Below, piece by piece: positions 58,964 through 64,000 of a DNA stretch of 64,000 nt. The position numbers and the translations under genes were made by a program. Under the pieces are notes generated by a model. The model was given only the letters and a program-made list of their open reading frames with translations, ran no database searches and was not told the DNA's origin. This DNA is from Candidatus Zixiibacteriota bacterium (GTDB lineage Bacteria; Zixibacteria; MSB-5A5; GN15; FEB-12): contig JBFMGC010000013.1 of NCBI GenBank assembly GCA_040752815.1, forward strand, positions 1 through 64,000, in the 5' to 3' direction. Positions within the stretch are counted from its first letter, which is position 1, and each line of letters begins with the position of its first letter.

Positions 58964-61944
58964 GGGGTATCGCTCCGCCGGTCGCGCAGTTGTTCGAGCT
59001 GCTTTTGCAGCTCGGCGAGGGCCTCCCTTATTTCATTGTCGCGTGGGTTCTTTGCCACCCACGTCTGCAACGTTCTGTACATCGATTCGATATCCCGTTC
59101 CCGAATGTAGATTCGAATCAGCTCGTCGAGTCCATCACGAAACGACGGGTGCCTTTCGAGTATCTGGATCAGCAGTGCTTTGGCCACGGCTGTCTCGCCG
59201 GAGCGTTCATACGCCCGCGCGAGCGCCAACTGCGCGGCCAGTGAATCAACATTAGGATACTGGGCCATGATGGCGGACAGGCGGGACGTATCTCCGGTTT
59301 CCGCGATTATCGATATCATAGTTTCGATAGCATCGGTGGTTCGGTACACCGAATCAGCCACGAACCGCACCACATCCTCCGCTTCGCGCCAGCGCTGCTC
59401 CCGAATGAGGGCGTCGGCCAGGGCCATGACACGATCGGCCACACCCGCGATGGAGCGCTCAGTCATCTCGTCCCGAAAAACAATAGGATCGGTCCAGCCC
59501 CGATATTTCAGTTTTCCCGAGGTCATCATCAATTCACGGTTGATTTCTACAGGCACTCGGATGCTTCCGCCTGAGGACAAGTCGGTAAGCAGATAGGTGA
59601 GTCCGCGCATTTCCAGCAGCGAGTCGATCTGCTCGCCGTAGTAGCGCCGCGATGACGGATTGGCCAGGAGCGTGAAGTGAATCGGCCGGCCGGAGACATT
59701 GTGCGAGATGATGGCGTCGGTGACCTGGTCCTGCAGACGAAAAGTCTTGCCGTCCTGCGTGCGAAACGGTGTCAGCTTGTCGATCTCCTGGTCGGTCCAG
59801 CCCAGCTCAATACCCATGTAGTCCCTAATCTGCTTAATATACCAGCCGCCGTTGGCCAGTGCGCAGCAGACCGATCGGACATCGCGCCGCACGCCGTAGA
59901 CTTCCTGAAGGCACCAGAGCGGAAAAGTATCGTTGTCGCCATAAGTGAGCAGCACCGCATTCGGCTCGCACGATTCAAGTATGTTCGCGGCGTAATCATA
60001 CGGCACATACACGCGCGAACGATCACAATAGAAGTAGTTATCGGCGAGCGTATGCACCGGAAGCACAAACAGCGCGGGCAGAGCTACGCCGATAACGTTG
60101 CGCGGCAGTTTGCTGAAGCGTTTTGTCAAGTCGCGCACAAGCTGTATTGTCGCCGTGATACCCAACCCCATGGCCAGGCCGAACAGCATGAATCCGGGGG
60201 TAAAGAAGTAATCTCGGTCGCGCACTTCGAGCCAGGCGTCATAGGCAGTCTGTCGGGCCCCGTCGGCAAAATTCATATACAAGATCAAACCCACAGTCGC
60301 CACCAGCAGCAGCGTGGCGAGAAATATCCCCATTTCAGGTTTTCGTCGGCAGGCCTCCCAGGCTCCAAACGCTCCCAACAAGACAGCGACTACGAACGTG
60401 CGCCCCGCGAACCCGTATTGCTCCCTGAAGAACCCCAGGAAGCCCATGCGCGCGTGGTCGCCGAACTGGTTTGCCCACTCGCCACGGCGTTTGAACATCC
60501 GTTCGGTCATCGACTGCGAGCCGTACTGTTTGCGCTCGAAAAAGTTGATCGTGGCTTCTAATGAATCCGATGGGGTGTTTTCATTGATGTAGGGATGCAG
60601 CGATGATCGAATCGGCGCAAACAGGTGCGTGGAGTACCCCGCGACCGCCATTACGATCACCAGCAGAGCCGTCCGCCAGCCCGCCACTTTCCAGATCAGG
60701 CCGAGAACGAGAACAACACCGGCTGACGCCAATGTCCCCCAAAAGAACTCTTTAACCCCGAGGACAATCATCGCCGGCCCGACCAGCGCCACTAGCACGG
60801 GGAGGTTTACATACCGCCAGATGAAGACACCGATCGCCAGAGCGAGGACAACGGAAATCAACAGGAAGGCGCGATAACCCTGAGGGCCGTTGGGAAGGCC
60901 GAGCTTGGTAACCGCGGCCAGCGCTACGGCCACCACAACGAAGATCGCGGCTACCTTGGCTCCGGCCACGTTCTTTCCATTCCCGTTCTTCGCTTTAGTT
61001 GTCTTGAAAAAGGAATACAGGGCGTAACCAATCAGCGCCAGTAGCGCAACGATTCCAAATGTCCGGTACCCTCCGCCCGGCCAGCCGGCGATGTGCGCGA
61101 TGCCGGGAAAGGACGCCATCACGAACCCGACAGCGACAATCAGCAGGGAGACGGGGATACGGTCAAAGGAGAGCATGTAGAAGATGAAAATTAACCCCGT
61201 GATGGCTATCGGGAAGTAATACGGTACTTCGCTCGGATTCGAGGACAGCGCATATATCAGATACAGCTCGACTGCAAAGAACGCCCCGATAATGAACCAG
61301 TACCTCAATGGCGTTTCCTTCCTGAGCGAAAACACAATCACGGCGATCGGCAGAATCAGGAAGGTGGTCATGTGTACGCCGATACCGAGAAAGGCGAGAT
61401 AGACCGCCAGCAACATGACTTTGTTGCCGAACTGACTTCCCCGGTGCTCGATAAACACCATGGCCAGCCAGGCAATCGCGAACATGAGCAGCATCGACAT
61501 ACCGTACACCTCGGCCTCGACCGAGTTGTTCCACTGCGTTCGACCAAACGCCAAGAACATCGCCCCGGCTGCAGGGCCGGCATAGATGAGAAGTCGGCCG
61601 TAGTACGAATTGTCGTCCCGGAACCAGTGGCGTATGATCCTCACCCCCAACAGGTATCCGAACATCGCCGCAAGCGACGAACACAGGCCGGACAACAGAT
61701 TGACCCGCGCACAGATGTCGCTGAAAGTGGGCAGCATCGACGCTACCCGGCCAAAAAGGATATAGGTTGGGGTACCGGGAGGATGCGGTATTCCGAGGAT
61801 GTATGAACAGGCGATAAACTCGCCACAGTCCCAAAAGGAGAGAGTCGGCGCCTGGGTACGTATATAAACGATCAGCGCCGTCAGCCACACCGCAATGGCA
61901 ACAACGGCGTTGACTTTGTCGAATCTTTTCGGCAGGCTTACCAA
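58960..61944 (-). CDS. DUF2723 membrane protein, O-mannosyltransferase-like
   Basis: The 994-residue protein begins with the DUF2723 signature: APTLSFWDCGEFIACSYIL, then GIPHPPGTPTYILFGRV. Asp and Glu in the first extracytoplasmic loop correspond to the catalytic acid of GT-C enzymes. About 14 helices run to residue 680. A soluble domain follows (SRVYVPYDYAANIL, YGDNDTFPLWCLQ), then a TPR-like C-terminus. Relatives in Bacteroidetes are proposed protein O-mannosyltransferases. It is the first gene of the coupled cluster with GT4 and the flippase-like protein. Confidence 0.88.
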   Translation of the reverse strand: MVSLPKRFDKVNAVVAIAVWLTALIVYIRTQAPTLSFWDCGEFIACSYILGIPHPPGTPTYILFGRVASMLPTFSDICARVNLLSGLCSSLAAMFGYLLGVRIIRHWFRDDNSYYGRLLIYAGPAAGAMFLAFGRTQWNNSVEAEVYGMSMLLMFAIAWLAMVFIEHRGSQFGNKVMLLAVYLAFLGIGVHMTTFLILPIAVIVFSLRKETPLRYWFIIGAFFAVELYLIYALSSNPSEVPYYFPIAITGLIFIFYMLSFDRIPVSLLIVAVGFVMASFPGIAHIAGWPGGGYRTFGIVALLALIGYALYSFFKTTKAKNGNGKNVAGAKVAAIFVVVAVALAAVTKLGLPNGPQGYRAFLLISVVLALAIGVFIWRYVNLPVLVALVGPAMIVLGVKEFFWGTLASAGVVLVLGLIWKVAGWRTALLVIVMAVAGYSTHLFAPIRSSLHPYINENTPSDSLEATINFFERKQYGSQSMTERMFKRRGEWANQFGDHARMGFLGFFREQYGFAGRTFVVAVLLGAFGAWEACRRKPEMGIFLATLLLVATVGLILYMNFADGARQTAYDAWLEVRDRDYFFTPGFMLFGLAMGLGITATIQLVRDLTKRFSKLPRNVIGVALPALFVLPVHTLADNYFYCDRSRVYVPYDYAANILESCEPNAVLLTYGDNDTFPLWCLQEVYGVRRDVRSVCCALANGGWYIKQIRDYMGIELGWTDQEIDKLTPFRTQDGKTFRLQDQVTDAIISHNVSGRPIHFTLLANPSSRRYYGEQIDSLLEMRGLTYLLTDLSSGGSIRVPVEINRELMMTSGKLKYRGWTDPIVFRDEMTERSIAGVADRVMALADALIREQRWREAEDVVRFVADSVYRTTDAIETMISIIAETGDTSRLSAIMAQYPNVDSLAAQLALARAYERSGETAVAKALLIQILERHPSFRDGLDELIRIYIRERDIESMYRTLQTWVAKNPRDNEIREALAELQKQLEQLRDRRSDTP

Positions 61945-62094
61945 ATCGCGACGGTCTCTTCCTCGGTCGTCAAGTCAAAGGCCTATAAAGCAATCGGCCC
62001 GATCCAAAAGCAACCACTATTCCGAATCAGAACTTATACGTTGATTTGAGAATGGGCGGATGTCCGCGGTACCGGGGCCCACCGCGATTCGTGC

Positions 62095-62118
62095 CTGGCG
62101 TACCTCCCGGTGCGCCAG
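62095..62118. repeat. Dispersed hairpin with TCCC loop
   Basis: Arms CTGGCGTACC and GGTGCGCCAG pair (one wobble) around TCCC. The core is repeated at 1674-1693. It lies upstream of the DUF2723 gene and downstream of nusB, without a T-run. Confidence 0.7.
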
Positions 62119-62140
62119 ATCTCCGCAGGAAAATAGCGTG

Positions 62141-62566
62141 CTAAACCGAATCCGTCACCGACAGGTTCTTAATAAAGCTGTCCAGTATGCCGTTGATAAA
62201 AGCCGATGAATCCGCTGTAGAATACAACTTGACCAGCTCGATCGCCTCATTGAGCACCACTTTGACCGGCACGTCGGGCATGACCTTGAGTTCGGTCATC
62301 GCCATGCGCAGGACAATCTGATCGATCACAGCTATCCGTTCCAGGCGCCAATTGCGAGCCAGCGCTGAGATGGTACGGTCGGCCCAGTCCCGGTTTTGCC
62401 TCACGGCATCAAAAAGATGCCGCGCAAACACGAGAGAATTCTCATCGAGGCCGTCTTCGGAGATAACTTTGACGGCGATATCGTCCGGGCTCCCTCCTCC
62501 CACTTCAAGGGCATACAACCCTTGCAGCACCAGCTCGCGGGCGTGGCTTCGAGGCGATCGACTCAT
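62141..62566 (-). CDS. nusB: Transcription antitermination factor NusB
   Basis: The 141-residue all-helical RNA-binding protein partners with NusE/S10 at boxA in rRNA operons. SHARELVLQGLYALEVGG is the conserved first helix. RLERIAVIDQIVLRMAMTEL and VVLNEAIELVKLYSTADSS are the two hallmark segments, followed by FINGILD. It follows ribH after 3 nt; the ribH-nusB neighbourhood is common in many bacteria. The length is typical. Confidence 0.95.
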   Translation of the reverse strand: MSRSPRSHARELVLQGLYALEVGGGSPDDIAVKVISEDGLDENSLVFARHLFDAVRQNRDWADRTISALARNWRLERIAVIDQIVLRMAMTELKVMPDVPVKVVLNEAIELVKLYSTADSSAFINGILDSFIKNLSVTDSV

Positions 62567-62569
62567 CGC

Positions 62570-63040
62570 CTATCCAATCGCCCGGTACAAATTGCCCATT
62601 TCGATAGCGGCCAGCGCGGCATCCCACCCCTTGTTGCCCGCCTTGGTTCCGGCGCGCTCAATCGCCTGCTCAAGCGTGTCCGCAGTGATCACACCGTAGA
62701 TTACCGGAATCTTGAGCTCCATAGCCAGGCGGGCGATTCCTTTGGATGACTCCGCCGCCACGTAATCAAAATGCGGCGTGTCGCCGCGCACTACTGCGCC
62801 CAAACAGATCAGGGCATCGTAGCGGCCCGTAGCGGCCAGACGCGCGGTCGCAGCCGGAATTTCGAGCGCCCCGGGAACAAAGGCCACGGTCTGGTCGGCT
62901 TCGGTCGCGCCGTGACGCACGAGGCAGTCCAGTGCGCCGTCGACCAGCTTGTCGGTTAGAAAATCATTAAACCGGCTGACCACCAGCCCACATTTCAGCC
63001 CCTTGGCGTCGAGCTTGCCTTCAAGTCTTTTTACCGTCAT
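62570..63040 (-). CDS. ribH: 6,7-dimethyl-8-ribityllumazine synthase
   Basis: The 156-residue enzyme condenses 3,4-dihydroxy-2-butanone 4-phosphate with a ribityl-pyrimidine, the penultimate step of riboflavin synthesis. [30 protein letters not shown] and [16 protein letters not shown] (with the catalytic His in the last) are diagnostic, followed by [19 protein letters not shown]. It starts 8 nt after ribBA and forms an operon with nusB. Confidence 0.97.
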   Translation of the reverse strand: MTVKRLEGKLDAKGLKCGLVVSRFNDFLTDKLVDGALDCLVRHGATEADQTVAFVPGALEIPAATARLAATGRYDALICLGAVVRGDTPHFDYVAAESSKGIARLAMELKIPVIYGVITADTLEQAIERAGTKAGNKGWDAALAAIEMGNLYRAIG

Positions 63041-63048
63041 CGCACACC

Positions 63049-64000
63049 TCAGATATTCTTCAGTTTCAACAAGTGTCCCAGTTTGTCGCGTTTGGTCTCG
63101 AGGTATTTGTACGTATGCTCCGATGGCGCCACCTCAATCGGCACTCGCTCGGTGATCTCGAGTCCGTACCCCTTGAGGCCAACCACCTTGCGGGGGTTGT
63201 TCGTCAAGAGGCGGATTGATGTCAACCCCAGGTCGGCCAGGATTTGTGCGCCGACTCCGTAGTCACGCAGGTCGGCGTCGAAGCCAAGATCGTTGTTCGC
63301 CTGCACCGTGTCACGTCCCTTGTCCTGCAGCTTGTAGGCGAGAATCTTGTTCGCGAGGCCAATCCCCCGCCCCTCCTGGCGCATGTAAACCAACACACCG
63401 AGACCGGCGCGGTCGATAAGCCGCATCGCCTCGTGCAACTGGGGGCCGCAATCGCACCGAAGGGAGCCAAGGACGTCACCGGTCAAACAGCTCGAGTGCA
63501 CCCGTACGAGAACGTTTTGCTTTCCCGCTACGTCACCCTTTTCGAGAGCCAGATGGTGGTGATCGTCAACTTCCGACCGGTACAGATGCAGCTTGAACCT
63601 GCCGAACTGGGTGGGGAAATCGACCGTGGTCATTCGCTCCACGAGCTTCTCGGTCTGGCGACGGTACTCGATTAAGCTGCGCACTGTGGTGATCTTCAGC
63701 CCGAACTCAGTCGCTATCTCCATGAGCCTCGGTACCCGCGCCATGGTACCGTCATCATCCATGATTTCACACAGAACGCCGACCGGCCGGAATCCGGCCA
63801 GGCGAGCCAGGTCGGTGGCTGTTTCGGTATGTCCAGCCCGTGTCAGAACTCCGCCGGTCAGAGCCTTCAAGGGGAAAACATGCCCCGGTCTGCCGAAATC
63901 CTCTGGTCGAGTGTCGGGGTCGGCCAGCGCCTTTATGGTCCGGGCGCGATCATAAGCCGAGATGCCGGTGGTGGTTCCCTCGATAGCATCCACCGAAACA
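63049..64000 (-). CDS. ribBA: Bifunctional DHBP synthase/GTP cyclohydrolase II; 5' end outside window
   Basis: The visible 317 codons start inside the DHBP synthase domain ([19 protein letters not shown], then [20 protein letters not shown]). They continue through GTP cyclohydrolase [22 protein letters not shown] supplies the zinc Cys residues, and [20 protein letters not shown] the catalytic Arg. The gene therefore covers both entry reactions of riboflavin synthesis, as in many bacteria. About 80-90 N-terminal residues are outside the window. The C-terminus ([12 protein letters not shown]) is normal. It is followed by ribH and nusB. Confidence 0.96.
   Translation of the reverse strand, partial: VSVDAIEGTTTGISAYDRARTIKALADPDTRPEDFGRPGHVFPLKALTGGVLTRAGHTETATDLARLAGFRPVGVLCEIMDDDGTMARVPRLMEIATEFGLKITTVRSLIEYRRQTEKLVERMTTVDFPTQFGRFKLHLYRSEVDDHHHLALEKGDVAGKQNVLVRVHSSCLTGDVLGSLRCDCGPQLHEAMRLIDRAGLGVLVYMRQEGRGIGLANKILAYKLQDKGRDTVQANNDLGFDADLRDYGVGAQILADLGLTSIRLLTNNPRKVVGLKGYGLEITERVPIEVAPSEHTYKYLETKRDKLGHLLKLKNI

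Overview
The window looks like a piece of chromosome from an uncultured bacterium of the FCB group, most likely candidate division Zixibacteria or a close relative. The assignment is inference. It rests on secreted proteins ending in paired dockerin type I-like modules, Cys-rich GACCYPxGSC repeats, a metalloprotease with a type IX-secretion-like C-terminal domain (NYPNPFNP), an alternative bacterial GlmU-like protein, a DUF2723 protein and moderately GC-rich sequence. TAA, TAG and TGA all end intact genes. No phage, insertion sequence or CRISPR array was seen.

Layout. 1-8.3 kb: the end of an M16-like peptidase, a secreted CxxC protein, a pyrophosphate-type phosphofructokinase, a dockerin metalloprotease broken by two in-frame stops, a lipoprotein, tRNA-Thr and an aromatic ammonia-lyase. 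8.3-20.2 kb: an exonuclease-WYL fusion, an ECF sigma/anti-sigma pair with mirrored divergent promoters, tRNA-Phe, a ROK kinase operon, a methyltransferase, a membrane Fe-S protein, hisS, a SPOR lipoprotein, and a CBS-like synthase coupled to a DUF1573 protein. 20.5-29.7 kb: a ferredoxin, a small dockerin protein, and two large paralogous secreted multidomain proteins with near-identical promoters and conserved structured 5' leaders. 29.9-36.7 kb: tRNA-Cys and tRNA-Gly, a GT-C membrane protein, glycogen synthase, a GalT-like enzyme, a GlmU-like protein and QueT. 36.9-45.6 kb: a WYL regulator, a three-gene envelope/secretion operon ending in an M6 protease, a zinc-ribbon protein and an Omp85 protein.

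45.7-53.6 kb holds a compact type IV pilus/type II secretion operon: GspE/PilB, GspF/PilC, two pseudopilins, a PilM-PilN (GspL-like) fusion, PilO, PilP and a short secretin. Its secretin abuts a MauE/DoxX-rhodanese pair transcribed towards it. 54.6-64 kb holds a ZIP metal transporter, a 57-residue protein, an orphan sigma-region-4 protein next to a membrane-anchored coiled coil, a translationally coupled flippase-like/GT4/DUF2723 glycosylation cluster, and nusB-ribH-ribBA.

Most genes seem to serve cell envelope, secretion and sugar metabolism. Many intergenic spaces, especially convergent ones, carry short GC-rich palindromes that fall into at least four recurring families. Promoters close to TTGACA-N16-18-TATAAT are readily visible, including upstream of all tRNAs. 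The tRNA genes encode no 3' CCA.
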